From positions 112,539 to 176,538 of the forward strand of contig NZ_ALBT01000058.1 in NCBI RefSeq assembly GCF_000766945.1: a DNA stretch of 64,000 bases. Reading direction: 5' to 3'. The translations under genes and the position numbers were made by a program. Numbering within the stretch: position 1 is the first letter of the stretch; every line of letters starts with the position of its first letter. The notes beneath the pieces were generated by a model, which was not told the origin of the DNA, did no database searches, and worked only from the letters and a program-made list of their open reading frames with translations. This document shows positions 1-8,791 of the stretch, piece by piece. The DNA is from Cellvibrio mixtus subsp. mixtus J3-8. Lineage in GTDB: Bacteria > Pseudomonadota > Gammaproteobacteria > Pseudomonadales > Cellvibrionaceae.

Positions 1-2
1 GT

Positions 3-1274
3 AGTGATGAATTGTTTGCCGCTTGTCATGAAGCCGCCAGTAAGACTGGCCATATCGTCAAAAATACAGGCGATGCGTCAGCTGCATTAAAAAAATCTGA
101 ACAGGTTATCGAAGCCAAATACGAAATTCCCTATCTTGCACACGCTGCTATTGAGCCATTGAATTGTGTTGTCAAAGTGGATAAAAACCAATGTGAAATG
201 TGGTTCGCCAGCCAAATGCCGACCATCGACCAAATGGAAGTTGGCAAAGTCACCGGTTTAAAACCGGAACAAGTAAAAATTAATTCACTATATGCCGGTG
301 GCAGTTTTGGTCGCCGTGCTTGCGCCGGTGATTATGTAGTGGATGCTGCGCAGATCGCCAAACAACTTCCTGGCCGCGCGATAAAAATGGTGTGGACGCG
401 CGAAGATGAAATTCTCAACGCGCGTTATCGCCCTATGGCGGTTCATCATCTTCGCGGTGCAGTATCGCCCGATGGAAAAGCGCTTGCATGGCAACACCAT
501 GCTGTTGCGCAATCCATTATGCGTGGCACGCCCTTTGAAGGAATGATTCAAGGCCCACTCGATAATAGTATTGTCGAAGGCGTTAACGACATGCATTACG
601 CCATTCCCAATCTGCAAGTTCAGGGCACAGAAATTCCCATTAAAATTTCTACGTTGTGGTGGCGTTCGGTGGGGCATTCCGGCAATGCATTTGTTATCGA
701 AACATTTATCGATCAACTCGCAAAATCCGCAAAAAAAGATCCGGTAGCTTTCCGACGTGAATTGTTAGCCAATGAACCGCGTGCGTTAGGTGTATTAAAC
801 CTTGCCGCTGAAAAAGCCAATTGGGGGAAGCCTCTGGCTGCGGGTGTTTCGCGCGGTATTGCTGTGCATAAATCCTTTGGAACCTGGGTGGCGCAAGTTG
901 CCGAAGTGCGCATCAATGCCGATAAAACATTTAACGTCGAGCGCGTAGTTTGTGCTGTGGATTGTGGTGTCGCAGTAAATCCGGATGTCATTGCCGCGCA
1001 AATGGAAGGTGGTATTGGTATGGGATTAAGTGCTGCATTGGGCGAAGCCATCACGTTGAAAAATGGCGTCGTTGAACAAACTAATTACCACACTTACACC
1101 CCGCTGCGAATTGATTCGATGCCAAAAGTGGAAGTGCATATTGTTCCATCCGCAGAAGCTCCCACTGGTGTAGGTGAGCCTGGCTTGCCGCCGATTGCGG
1201 GTGCTGTTGGTAATGCGTTGTTTGCGGCTACTGGCAAGCCGGTGACTAAATTGCCGTTGGGGAATAAGGTTTAA
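3..1274 (+). CDS. Molybdopterin-binding subunit of a xanthine dehydrogenase/aldehyde oxidase family enzyme, 3' part
   Basis: This is the C-terminal part of the large subunit of a molybdenum hydroxylase; the reading frame is open to the left edge, so the true start lies outside the window. The sequence shows the molybdopterin-contact loop GGSFGRR, the stretch VWTREDEI that is typical of isoquinoline 1-oxidoreductase beta (IorB)-like proteins, and near the end GVGEPGLPP, which holds the Glu that serves as the catalytic base in this family. Enzymes of this type hydroxylate aldehydes or N-heterocycles using water as oxygen source, normally with a small 2Fe-2S subunit and often a cytochrome. Those partners are not visible here and would lie upstream. 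The substrate cannot be told from sequence; IorB-like is the best family name. Confidence 0.85.
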   Translation, partial: SDELFAACHEAASKTGHIVKNTGDASAALKKSEQVIEAKYEIPYLAHAAIEPLNCVVKVDKNQCEMWFASQMPTIDQMEVGKVTGLKPEQVKINSLYAGGSFGRRACAGDYVVDAAQIAKQLPGRAIKMVWTREDEILNARYRPMAVHHLRGAVSPDGKALAWQHHAVAQSIMRGTPFEGMIQGPLDNSIVEGVNDMHYAIPNLQVQGTEIPIKISTLWWRSVGHSGNAFVIETFIDQLAKSAKKDPVAFRRELLANEPRALGVLNLAAEKANWGKPLAAGVSRGIAVHKSFGTWVAQVAEVRINADKTFNVERVVCAVDCGVAVNPDVIAAQMEGGIGMGLSAALGEAITLKNGVVEQTNYHTYTPLRIDSMPKVEVHIVPSAEAPTGVGEPGLPPIAGAVGNALFAATGKPVTKLPLGNKV

Positions 1275-1288
1275 TTTGCCGAGCCGCA

Positions 1289-1380
1289 GCCCGTGTGGAG
1301 TGAAACGCATTATGGGTTGTTCTAATGCATGGGCGTTTTATGAAAACGAAATCCCGTATTGCGTTAGACTCCATACGGGC
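1289..1380. repeat. Imperfect long inverted repeat downstream of the molybdenum hydroxylase gene
   Basis: Arms at 1289-1309 and 1360-1380 match at 18 of 21 positions as an inverted repeat (outer GCCCGT / ACGGGC). Inside, TCTAATGCA (1321-1329) can alternatively pair with TGCGTTAGA (1360-1368), and CGTTTT / AAAACG form an inner hairpin. It lies between two convergent genes (ends at 1274 and 1414), so it could act as a two-way terminator or be a remnant of a small mobile repeat. No U-tract follows either arm, which weakens the terminator reading. Confidence 0.5.
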
Positions 1381-1413
1381 TACATTGTAAAACGATATTG
1401 TTAACGAAAGTAT

Positions 1414-1902
1414 TCAGGTTTTTATTTCTTTTGAATATCTGGCAGCTGTGAATTGATTTATTATTTTAATGTCAATTAGTTGAAAGTTATTACTTTGATA
1501 AAAATTATGCAAAGGTTCTCTGTCATCACAATCCAGCCGCAACCATGTTAATCCGCGTTTAGTTGCTTCCTGCTCTGCTAATCTAATTAATTCGGTTCCT
1601 TTATTGAAGCCTTTATGTTTGGGATGAATGGCGAGTTTGTGCAAGAACAAGCTATCTCGACTCGTGAGCTCTGGCCAGAAATAAGGATCTATCTCCTGTA
1701 GGAATATTACTCCTTCAAGTGTTCCCTGATTTTTAACCAGATAAAGCTCATTGTCTTTGTATTGTTTTTTCAAGCCATCCAGCGTTAGTTGGCTTTCATT
1801 CCATAGTGTTAGGTGTTGATGATTTAAATTTTCCATAACATCGAGTAATAGCTTTGATGCGGCTTGCCAATCTTTGATGGTTTTTGCTTGTTCAAGATAC
1901 AT
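1414..1902 (-). CDS. GNAT family N-acetyltransferase
   Basis: A 162-residue single-domain GNAT protein. The core motif A is visible as LAIHPKHKGFNKGTELI, matching the family pattern (beta-4 followed by the acetyl-CoA pyrophosphate loop Q/R-x-x-G-x-G/A), and the C-terminal LHNFYQSNNF matches motif B. It should transfer an acetyl group from acetyl-CoA to an amine; the substrate is unknown. The ATG at 1902 lies 24 bp after the methyltransferase stop on the same strand, so the two are probably cotranscribed. Both genes look more AT-rich than the surrounding housekeeping genes, which hints at acquisition by transfer. Confidence 0.85.
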   Translation of the reverse strand: MYLEQAKTIKDWQAASKLLLDVMENLNHQHLTLWNESQLTLDGLKKQYKDNELYLVKNQGTLEGVIFLQEIDPYFWPELTSRDSLFLHKLAIHPKHKGFNKGTELIRLAEQEATKRGLTWLRLDCDDREPLHNFYQSNNFQLIDIKIINQFTAARYSKEIKT

Positions 1903-1926
1903 TTTGGTTTTATCTATATTAAAAAA

Positions 1927-2541
1927 TTACTTTTTTGATTTTTGCAGGACAACGCCTAATCGTCCTTTGTCCCTTTTTCCATCCGGAGTATTGAGCAGGA
2001 TACTTTTGATGACGTTCAACCCTAATTCTGAGCAGTGTTGCAAGAGCTGGTTTACGGTAAATGAATCATAGAAAAATGTGTGGCCAAACATTTGATCTGT
2101 GAATGGAGGAATATCATTTTCTGATCCGCCACTTGAAAGTATAAGCATTCCTTTTGGTTTCAATGATGCAGCGGCTTTGCGCAGTAAGGTTAGCTGGTTC
2201 GCCCTTGGCAAATGAAACAGGGAATCCCATATGACAATTCCATCATAACTATCTGCAGGTTCAAAGTCTTCAAGATCACTCAATATCCACTCATGTTCTG
2301 GCAGCGTATTTCGTGCATAGCCTAATAATTTTTCTGAACGATCTATGCCCACTATTTTGTGTCCGCCGGTTGCAAGTAATGTAGCGATAGGGGCTCCGTG
2401 GCCGCAACCTAAATCCAGTATTTTGCTATTGATAGGAAGGGTGCCCAGAAATAATTCGAACAACTCCCGGTCTTTTGGTGGAAGTGCCTTTCTTGCGTGA
2501 AGCCAATGTCTTTCGATGGAGTCGTAATCATTTATTTTCAT
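1927..2541 (-). CDS. Class I SAM-dependent methyltransferase
   Basis: A 204-residue cytosolic methyltransferase of the Rossmann-fold class. Motif I is clear as ILDLGCGHGAPIATLL, followed by the acidic ribose-binding residue in IVGIDRS and by a motif resembling post-I/II (WILSDLEDF, then DGIVIWDSLFHLP). The substrate is not predictable; the closest general description is methyltransferase domain 11/25-like. It is the first gene of a two-gene unit with the GNAT protein downstream. The 203 bp upstream, to the end of the aminopeptidase gene at 2745, hold AT-rich sequence in which I see no further gene that I trust. Confidence 0.85.
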   Translation of the reverse strand: MKINDYDSIERHWLHARKALPPKDRELFELFLGTLPINSKILDLGCGHGAPIATLLATGGHKIVGIDRSEKLLGYARNTLPEHEWILSDLEDFEPADSYDGIVIWDSLFHLPRANQLTLLRKAAASLKPKGMLILSSGGSENDIPPFTDQMFGHTFFYDSFTVNQLLQHCSELGLNVIKSILLNTPDGKRDKGRLGVVLQKSKK

Positions 2542-2744
2542 AATGCATCACTTATATTTATTTATAAGCATGTTAAAAAACAAAGGGATAGGAATTTGAT
2601 GAATTTTATGATCCCCAGGCCAGGGTGTCGTTGATTAAATAATAGAGGTACTTTTTTATGCACATAACGCATTGGAGGTTAGATGTTACTACTTTACGAC
2701 CTTAACGCGATGTTGATTTATATTTTGACGTTATCCATTTTTAT

Positions 2745-3524
2745 TTACGCATTAATTTTTTCTTCGGCGCGCAGTGTCAATACTTCAAAACCATCGGCGG
2801 TGACTGCAATGGTGTGTTCCCATTGCGCAGAAAGTTTTTTATCGCGCGTGATTACTGTCCAGCCATCGCGTTTTACTTTTACTTTGGCGGTGCCTTGATT
2901 AAGCATGGGTTCTATTGTGAACGTCATACCTTCGCGTAGCACGACACCGGAATTTGGTGTGCCATGATGCAATACATGCGGTGCTTCATGCATTTCCCGC
3001 CCAATACCGTGGCCACAATATTCGCGCACGACGGAGTAACCATTCGCTGCTGCGTGTAATTCAATTGCATGGCCAATATCGCCAAGGGTTGCGCCCGGTT
3101 TTACGGCGCGGATACCTTTCCATAATGCTTCATAAGTGCTATCGACTAAATGTTTTGCCTGCGCTGAAACATTGCCAACCATATACATTTTGCTCGAGTC
3201 GGCAACAAAGCCGTTTTTTTCCAGCGTGATATCCACATTAATAATATCGCCCGCCTTTAAAAATTGCGTGGGCGATGGCATGCCATGGCAAACAACATCA
3301 TTGATGGATGTATTCAAAGAGTAAGGATAATTGTATTGGCCTTTACTGGCGGGCCGTGCATGCAGATGATTGATTATAAAATCTTCGACCCGGTCATTGA
3401 TTTCCATTGTCGATATGCCAGGCACGACCAGCGGATTAAGGAAATCAAATACCCTTGCAAGCAGGCGCCCTGATTCGCGCATAAGCGCCAGTTCGCTGTT
3501 GTGTTTGAGGATGATGTCACTCAT
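2745..3524 (-). CDS. map: Type I methionine aminopeptidase
   Basis: A 259-residue MetAP that removes the N-terminal Met of nascent proteins. All five metal ligands expected of the family can be seen: Asp in NVDITLEKNG, Asp in FVADSSKMY, His in GHGIGREMHEAPH, Glu in FTIEPMLNQG and Glu in QWEHTIAVT. The substrate-pocket His of VCHGMPS is also present. The start ATG at 3524 overlaps the stop of the upstream ParD-like gene by 8 bp, so the pair is translationally coupled. This context is not that of the usual housekeeping map gene (next to rpsB), so this may be a second, accessory copy; the window cannot show whether another exists. Confidence 0.92.
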   Translation of the reverse strand: MSDIILKHNSELALMRESGRLLARVFDFLNPLVVPGISTMEINDRVEDFIINHLHARPASKGQYNYPYSLNTSINDVVCHGMPSPTQFLKAGDIINVDITLEKNGFVADSSKMYMVGNVSAQAKHLVDSTYEALWKGIRAVKPGATLGDIGHAIELHAAANGYSVVREYCGHGIGREMHEAPHVLHHGTPNSGVVLREGMTFTIEPMLNQGTAKVKVKRDGWTVITRDKKLSAQWEHTIAVTADGFEVLTLRAEEKINA

Positions 3525-3717
3525 CAGCGACAGGCTCGCCAGTGGCCAGGCGCAATTGTTCGCGCAGGATTTCGGTGTAAGTCAGCGTGGGATTGGTTTC
3601 GGCCAACATGCCGATTTTGATCCAGAATTCAGCCTGGGAATTAATGGACCTAACCATGGCCGAGCTGGCTTTACGGATATCCTCATGCAACTCATCGCTG
3701 ATTTTCACAATGCCCAT
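3517..3717 (-). CDS. ParD-like small protein, possible antitoxin
   Basis: A 66-residue protein when started at the ATG at 3717, which has a GAGG ribosome-binding site about 7 bases upstream; a TTG at 3729 would add four residues but lacks such a site. The sequence begins with a strand-like VKISDEL and continues with helices rich in charged residues, as in ribbon-helix-helix proteins of the ParD-like family. No ParE toxin is adjacent. Instead it overlaps the methionine aminopeptidase gene. From general knowledge such ParD-like genes have been annotated beside MetAP genes in other proteobacteria, but whether the pair forms a toxin-antitoxin-like module is inference. Confidence 0.65.
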   Translation of the reverse strand: MGIVKISDELHEDIRKASSAMVRSINSQAEFWIKIGMLAETNPTLTYTEILREQLRLATGEPVADE

Positions 3718-3740
3718 AAAATGCCTCAATATGCAAAATA

Positions 3741-3766
3741 TATATGTATCGTATATGAATCATATA
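3741..3766. promoter_or_regulatory. AT-rich palindromic operator-like site upstream of the ParD-like gene
   Basis: TATATG (3752-3757) and CATATA (3761-3766) form an inverted repeat with a 3-bp spacer, and a further TATATG lies at 3741-3746. It sits 24-49 bp upstream of the ATG at 3717. Ribbon-helix-helix antitoxins commonly autoregulate through short repeats of this sort, so it is a candidate operator. The AT-richness makes chance symmetry likely enough to keep confidence low. Confidence 0.3.
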
Positions 3767-3800
3767 TTGAAGTCTATAGTGAGGGCGCTGCACTGAAATC

Positions 3801-4736
3801 CTAAGGGTTGCCGACGTGCACTACGATTTTCCCTACTGCTCGCCCTGATTCGCTTAAAGCTTGTGCCTTGGCGATATCTGACAGGGCAAATTCGGCCCCG
3901 ATAATCGGGCGAATTTTTCCGGCGTCTACCAGGGTGGCGAGTTCCTTGAGTACGGCTGCATCGGGCTTGATAAAGACAAATGCGCTGCGGGCGTTATGGG
4001 CTGCGGCCTGTTCTACCGATGGTGGATTTACGATAGAAACCAGTATTCCGTTAGGCTTAAGTACTTGCCAGGATTTCTGCTGTATCTCTCCACCCAGGGA
4101 ATCAAAAACAATATCAACATCCGTTACCATTTTTTCAAATGACTGTGTGCGATAATCAATGATTTCATCGGCCCCGAGTGATTTAACCAGTGCACTATTT
4201 TTTGCAGAGGTTGTCGCAATAACATAAGCACCACGTGCTTTTGCCAATTGCACCGCGAGTGAGCCGACGCCGCCGGACGCAGCGTGAATTAAAACACGAT
4301 CCCCATTTTTTATTCCGGCCGCTTTAATTAATACATCCCACGCGGTAATGCCGGCGAGTGGTAAAGACGCGGCGCTCGAGTGAGAAATTGTGGCAGGTTT
4401 AAACGCAACTTCATTTGCGTCGATGGAAATATACTCGGCATAGGTTCCAGCGCGCAAAATATCAGGGCGAGAATAAACTGCATCACCCGGTTTAAATTGG
4501 GTAACAGCTTTCCCCACCGATTCCACTACACCGGAAACATCCCAACCTAAAATAATCGGAAAGTGATAAGGCAGCATTTCTTTGAGGTAGCCTTCGCGAA
4601 TTTTCCAGTCAACAGGGTTCACCGAGGTGGCTACTACACGTACCAGAACATCATTGTCCCCCGGTTGCGGCACCGGCGCGTCTTCAACTGTTAATTGATC
4701 TTGCCCGCCATATGCATAAATTCTTACCGCTTTCAT
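3801..4736 (-). CDS. NADP-dependent oxidoreductase, zinc-independent MDR (quinone oxidoreductase-like)
   Basis: A 311-residue medium-chain dehydrogenase/reductase. The N-terminal GroES-like domain holds VNPVDWKIREG and GWDVSGVV, and the nucleotide-binding fold carries AASGGVGSLAVQLAKARG, the A-x-x-G-x-G-x-x-x loop typical of NADPH-dependent quinone oxidoreductases. The zinc-binding cysteines of alcohol dehydrogenases are absent. It should reduce quinones or enals in the cytosol with NADPH. The start ATG at 4736 has a GAGG site upstream. The gene stands alone between the ParD-like promoter region and the esterase gene, all on the minus strand but separated by about 65-140 bp. Confidence 0.87.
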   Translation of the reverse strand: MKAVRIYAYGGQDQLTVEDAPVPQPGDNDVLVRVVATSVNPVDWKIREGYLKEMLPYHFPIILGWDVSGVVESVGKAVTQFKPGDAVYSRPDILRAGTYAEYISIDANEVAFKPATISHSSAASLPLAGITAWDVLIKAAGIKNGDRVLIHAASGGVGSLAVQLAKARGAYVIATTSAKNSALVKSLGADEIIDYRTQSFEKMVTDVDIVFDSLGGEIQQKSWQVLKPNGILVSIVNPPSVEQAAAHNARSAFVFIKPDAAVLKELATLVDAGKIRPIIGAEFALSDIAKAQALSESGRAVGKIVVHVGNP

Positions 4737-4873
4737 TTTTAATTCCTCGCAATGGATATGTTGTGTAATAACATCAATTTACATTAGCGGTGATTGTCAA
4801 TAACGACAAATTGCAATAACAAAAAATAAAATGGAGAACCCTGTTGAGCCAAAAGTTGTTGAGTCAAAAATAA

Positions 4874-5941
4874 CTACCAGACTTTTCTGGACTTCAAGTG
4901 CGCAATCAGCAAATCAGCTACTAACTTGTCATCTTTGGCAGACGGATGATAGTGGCAGCCTTCATAATCCAGGCCGGTAAAAATAATCGAATCGATGTTT
5001 TTCATGCCGGCGGCCTTCACTTGCGCAAGCACTTTTCCAACCTGGTTGGCAATTTCACCTTCAGCTTTGTCTGATGCCATCAGCACAAATTGTGCTTTGG
5101 GATTTTTACGTTGCAAAGCGTTAATAAATTCAACGTATTTATTGATGTAATCTTGCTGCAATTCTTCGCGCGTTTTCCAGCGTTCGCCGTTGTTGAGCTT
5201 TGTGGAGAAATCATTGGTGCCTAAGCCGATCACAATCACTTGTGGTTGCCAGGTACTGGTGTAAATGTAGTTGTTGCTGTGCAAGGTAAAAGGATAAAGG
5301 CCAATCAAACTTTTATCTGGCGATGTGCCATTGTAATTGCGCACAATACCGAAACCGGATGAGGCATTGATTTGGTAATCCGCATTGAAATGTTTTGCGG
5401 TAATGGGGCCGAAGGAAAGTTGGGAATTGGTTGTCTTGAATAATTCTTCATTATTACATTCGCGGCTGGGTGAAGTATTGCCGTAACCGACCGTAAATGA
5501 ATCGCCGATAAATTCAATCTGGCGTTTTCTGTTGGGTAATGCGGCTGGTTTGTCGTCGCTGAAAAAACCAAGGAAGCGCCCTGTACTGGATTGTGTTTCA
5601 GTAATTTTTTCCAGACGCACTTTGTGTGTGCCCGCAGTCAAGCCGGGCACCACATAATCCTGTACACCAGGTTTATTAATCACAACAGGTGTCCCATCAT
5701 CCACAATTAATTGGAAAATGTTTTGGTCATCATTAAATTTCAGCGTGAGTGAGTCACCTTTAAACGCGGTTTCAAAATAAATTGCGGGCCAGGAATATTC
5801 GTAGGCTTTGCTGCCATCTGCAACGGTAGTTTCCAATACCCGTCCACCGACATGTGTGGGCAGTTGTTGTAACCCCGTAGCCATACTGAGTTGTGGAAGT
5901 GTCAATGCTGTTAATAGCAGGGCGGTTTTTGTCAGGTTCAT
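4874..5941 (-). CDS. Secreted SGNH/GDSL esterase, carbohydrate esterase family 2-like
   Basis: A 355-residue exported protein with a signal peptide (LTKTALLLTALTLPQLSMA). An N-terminal beta-sandwich of about 110 residues precedes the SGNH hydrolase domain, the arrangement of CE2 acetyl esterases. Block I is EFIGDSFTVGYGN with the nucleophile Ser near residue 147, block III is GLGTNDF, and block V is CHYHPSAKDD with the catalytic His. CE2 enzymes deacetylate xylan and glucomannan oligosaccharides and are known in Cellvibrio. The ATG at 5941 has a GAGGAT site upstream. An intrinsic terminator separates it from the isomerase gene upstream, so it probably has its own promoter. Confidence 0.85.
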   Translation of the reverse strand: MNLTKTALLLTALTLPQLSMATGLQQLPTHVGGRVLETTVADGSKAYEYSWPAIYFETAFKGDSLTLKFNDDQNIFQLIVDDGTPVVINKPGVQDYVVPGLTAGTHKVRLEKITETQSSTGRFLGFFSDDKPAALPNRKRQIEFIGDSFTVGYGNTSPSRECNNEELFKTTNSQLSFGPITAKHFNADYQINASSGFGIVRNYNGTSPDKSLIGLYPFTLHSNNYIYTSTWQPQVIVIGLGTNDFSTKLNNGERWKTREELQQDYINKYVEFINALQRKNPKAQFVLMASDKAEGEIANQVGKVLAQVKAAGMKNIDSIIFTGLDYEGCHYHPSAKDDKLVADLLIAHLKSRKVW

Positions 5942-6004
5942 AGTTATCCTCGAGGTTTGTTGTTATTAATTTTTTGCGCGTTAATTGTAGCGCGCTATTA
6001 CGAA

Positions 6005-6030
6005 AATAAAAAACGCCGCAGTTGCGGCGC
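6005..6030 (-). terminator. Intrinsic terminator of the GMC/isomerase operon
   Basis: CGCCGC (6014-6019) and GCGGCG (6024-6029) form a GC-rich stem with a 4-base loop. Read on the minus strand it is followed by a run of T residues (the A-run at 6004-6013 on the plus strand). It lies 35 bp past the stop of the isomerase-like gene, as expected for the end of that operon. Confidence 0.8.
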
Positions 6031-6064
6031 CTTTTATGCAGTAAAACATTATCTCACAGAAGAA

Positions 6065-6928
6065 TTATTTGGTTTCCGCAATAATTTTTTGCAAGCCTTT
6101 TAATGATGCCTCAACACTTTGCATTGGTGTCAAACCTTCCGGGTAGGATTCTTGTTCAACTACCAGCCACAAGGTGCCCCCCACCGTTCTGTTGGCATTA
6201 ATCAGGGCTTTCCAATCAGTAGTGTCTTTACCGATGATCGGGTCCTCTTTATTGCCTTTTTCCGGAGCAGATGCTTTGTAATGCGTGGTGATGGTACGGC
6301 CCGGGTAGGCTTTTACGAAATCAACCGGATCTTTGCCGGCAACTTCAGTCCAACCCACATCTTGTTGCAGGATAACGGCGTGCTCGGTATTTTTTCCAAT
6401 GACATCCCAAGGCGTTTTACCTTTTTCGCCCAGCATTTCCGGCTTGTGGTTGTGATAACCGGTGTGCATGCCGTGTGGAGCCAGTTTTTTCTGTACAGCT
6501 TCGAGATCTGCAGCAACAGCTTTGGCACCTTCCGGTGTAAATGCGCGCTCATCCATTGGAATAATTAAATATTTACAGTCAATCGCTTTGTAGAACGCTA
6601 CGGTCGCGTCGAAATTTTCGGGCGATAATTTATCGAAATGAACGTGCGCGCCCGATGCTTTCAAACCGGTTTTTTCCAAAAACGCTTTCAACCCTTTTGG
6701 ATCATTGGCGTAAGGGCCGAAGTTACCGGCAAATTCTACGCCCTGGAAACCCATGGCTTTAAGTTTTTTCAGTGTGCCTTCAAAGTCTTTGGCAACATCA
6801 TCTTTAATTGACCAGAGTTGCACACTTAATTGCGGTGATGTTGGTGCAACATCGGCAGCAAATGTCGAAATGCTGACGCTGGCAAGTGCTGCCATTGTGA
6901 TTGCCTTTATTGTTGTAGACAGTTTCAT
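6065..6928 (-). CDS. Exported TIM-barrel sugar isomerase/epimerase-like protein
   Basis: A 287-residue protein of the xylose isomerase-like TIM barrel family (AP endonuclease family 2 fold). A Sec signal peptide (about residues 1-24, ending STFAADVA) places it in the periplasm, which is unusual for a true sugar-phosphate isomerase. The barrel shows VQLWSIKDD, GFQGVEFAG, GYHNHKPEM and WLVVEQESYPEG, in which His and Glu side chains would bind a divalent metal. Together with the GMC flavoprotein and its small subunit upstream (60 bp gap), the likely role is action on 3-keto-glycosides in the periplasm. That role is inferred from operon context; the sequence itself only supports the fold and the export. 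Confidence 0.82.
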   Translation of the reverse strand: MKLSTTIKAITMAALASVSISTFAADVAPTSPQLSVQLWSIKDDVAKDFEGTLKKLKAMGFQGVEFAGNFGPYANDPKGLKAFLEKTGLKASGAHVHFDKLSPENFDATVAFYKAIDCKYLIIPMDERAFTPEGAKAVAADLEAVQKKLAPHGMHTGYHNHKPEMLGEKGKTPWDVIGKNTEHAVILQQDVGWTEVAGKDPVDFVKAYPGRTITTHYKASAPEKGNKEDPIIGKDTTDWKALINANRTVGGTLWLVVEQESYPEGLTPMQSVEASLKGLQKIIAETK

Positions 6929-6988
6929 GGTGAGTTCCTTTGTTAAATGTTTAATAGTGGTTGTGTCACTGTTTGGGTGTCAGGTTTT

Positions 6989-8728
6989 TTAGATTTTACC
7001 TTGCTTTAATTGTGTGACGGCGTAATCCGCTGCGCGCGCAGTCAACGCCATATAGGTCAGCGATGGGTTTTGCGATGCACAGGATGCCATGCTGGCACCA
7101 TCGGTCACGAATAAATTGGGAACATCGTGCGCCTGGTTCCAACCATTGAGTATTGATGTCTTTGGATCTTTACCCATGCGTGCAGTTCCCATCTCGTGGA
7201 TAGATAAACCGGGAGCCCATTGGCCTTTCTCTAACGCGCGAATTTCTTTCCTCACTTCTTTCACGCCAATAGCTTCCAGAATTTCCGCGCAGGTATCTGC
7301 AATATCGTGGAAAATTTTAATATCGTTTTCGCCATAGCTACAATCGATATAAAGTTGCGGCATGCCCCATTTGTCTTTCAATGTTGGGTGTAATGAAACC
7401 TGGTTTTCGTAGCGTGGTAACATCTCGCCAGAGCCCCCCAAATGGAAATACCAACTGCCGGCATTGCGAATGGATTTTTTGAAATCCGCCCCGAAACCAT
7501 CTTGCTGTGCGAATGCTTCCCATGGTGTACGTTGGGCGCCGCCAGTGAGCATATAACCGCGCAAAAACTTACTGTTTTTTTCGGTGATATTGCGGAAGGG
7601 CGCCATCGCCAAACCGGTTGGACGACGACCGGAATAATATTCCTCTTCAAAACCTTCCACTCGACCGCTTGCACCGGCAGTGTAAAGGTGATCCATTAAA
7701 TAGTGACCCAATACACCGGAAGAGTTGGCGATACCATTAGGGAATGTTTCGCTTTTTGAATTGAGCATAATTTGCGTTGTGCCCAGCGTAGATGCGCACA
7801 GGAAAATAACTTTTGCAAAATATTCGCGCGTTTCCATAGTCTCTGAATCAATCACACGTACACCGGTAGCGCGATTGGTTTTGGGATCATAAATCACGCT
7901 ATGCACAATGCTATTGGTCGCGATTTTCAAATTATTGGTTTTCAGTGCAGCGGGCAAGGTTGAACTTTGCGTGGAAAAATAAGCGCCGAATGAACACCCT
8001 TTTTGACATTCATTGCGCGCCTGGCACGGTGCGCGGCCCTGTTCAAGATGGTGTTGTGCCGGTACAGATAAATGCGCGGTGCGGCCAATAAATAATTTGC
8101 GCGTGCTCCATTTGGATTCAATGCGCTTTTTCATTTCTTTTTCCACCGCGTTCATTTCAAACGGCGGTAAAAATTTGCTATCCGGTAATGCCGGGTTATT
8201 TTCTACCGAGCCGCTGATACCGGCGTGGGTCTCGACATAGTCGTACCACTTTTCAACATCGTTGTAGCGAATAGGCCAATCAGTACCCTGTCCATCGCGC
8301 GCGTTGGCGGTGAAGTCGTATTCACTCCAGCGATAGGATTGGCGGTGCCACAACAGCGATTTTCCGCCCAGCTGGTTGCCGCGAATCCAGTCGAAGGGTT
8401 TATCTTTTGGGGTCGCGTAGGGATAGTCTTTATCGTTGCCAAAAAAATGTTTGGTGGCATCGTTAAAGGCATAACATTTTTTCTGGATGTAATGCTGTTC
8501 TTCAACAACATTGCGCTCGATTTTTCCGCGGAACGGCATCTCCCAGGGCTTAACACCTTCGCCGACATAATCTTTACGGTGTTCCACCGGGCGACCGCGT
8601 TCTACGATGAGGGTCTTCAAACCTTTTTCAGTTAATTCCTTTGCAGCCCAGCCACCGGAAATACCGGAGCCAACCACAATTGCATCAAAAATTTCTTTGG
8701 TATTGGTGATATAAACATTGTCGCTCAT
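6989..8728 (-). CDS. GMC family oxidoreductase, catalytic flavoprotein of a glucoside 3-dehydrogenase/gluconate dehydrogenase-like complex
   Basis: A 579-residue FAD-dependent GMC oxidoreductase. The FAD loop GSGISGGWAAKE is at residues 20-31, GGKSLLWHRQSYRW is the family's substrate/FAD segment, and the catalytic His lies in SIHEMGTARMG near residue 515, followed by NLFVTDGASMASCASQNP. A cysteine cluster (CQARNECQKGC) is seen mid-protein, as in gluconate 2-dehydrogenase-type enzymes. There is no signal peptide; export would rely on the Tat signal of the small subunit encoded 63 bp upstream. No cytochrome c subunit gene lies in the operon, so the electron acceptor is unclear. Confidence 0.88.
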   Translation of the reverse strand: MSDNVYITNTKEIFDAIVVGSGISGGWAAKELTEKGLKTLIVERGRPVEHRKDYVGEGVKPWEMPFRGKIERNVVEEQHYIQKKCYAFNDATKHFFGNDKDYPYATPKDKPFDWIRGNQLGGKSLLWHRQSYRWSEYDFTANARDGQGTDWPIRYNDVEKWYDYVETHAGISGSVENNPALPDSKFLPPFEMNAVEKEMKKRIESKWSTRKLFIGRTAHLSVPAQHHLEQGRAPCQARNECQKGCSFGAYFSTQSSTLPAALKTNNLKIATNSIVHSVIYDPKTNRATGVRVIDSETMETREYFAKVIFLCASTLGTTQIMLNSKSETFPNGIANSSGVLGHYLMDHLYTAGASGRVEGFEEEYYSGRRPTGLAMAPFRNITEKNSKFLRGYMLTGGAQRTPWEAFAQQDGFGADFKKSIRNAGSWYFHLGGSGEMLPRYENQVSLHPTLKDKWGMPQLYIDCSYGENDIKIFHDIADTCAEILEAIGVKEVRKEIRALEKGQWAPGLSIHEMGTARMGKDPKTSILNGWNQAHDVPNLFVTDGASMASCASQNPSLTYMALTARAADYAVTQLKQGKI

Positions 8729-8791
8729 GGAGTTTTCTTCGCAAGAAAGGGTAAATAAAAAGTGGTAATTAATCGGGCATGCGCAAATTAT

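Noticed and set aside
1321..1368. Integron attC-like hairpin (TCTAATGCA with TGCGTTAGA)
   Set aside because: The right side fits GTTRRRY, but the left half is imperfect, the hairpin is short, and no second site flanks the GNAT/methyltransferase genes and no integrase is seen.
2683..2898. Plus-strand 71-codon frame with a good GGAGGT site and a hydrophobic start
   Set aside because: Most of it lies antisense within the methionine aminopeptidase gene and the part after the hydrophobic segment has no protein-like pattern; the ribosome site could be chance.
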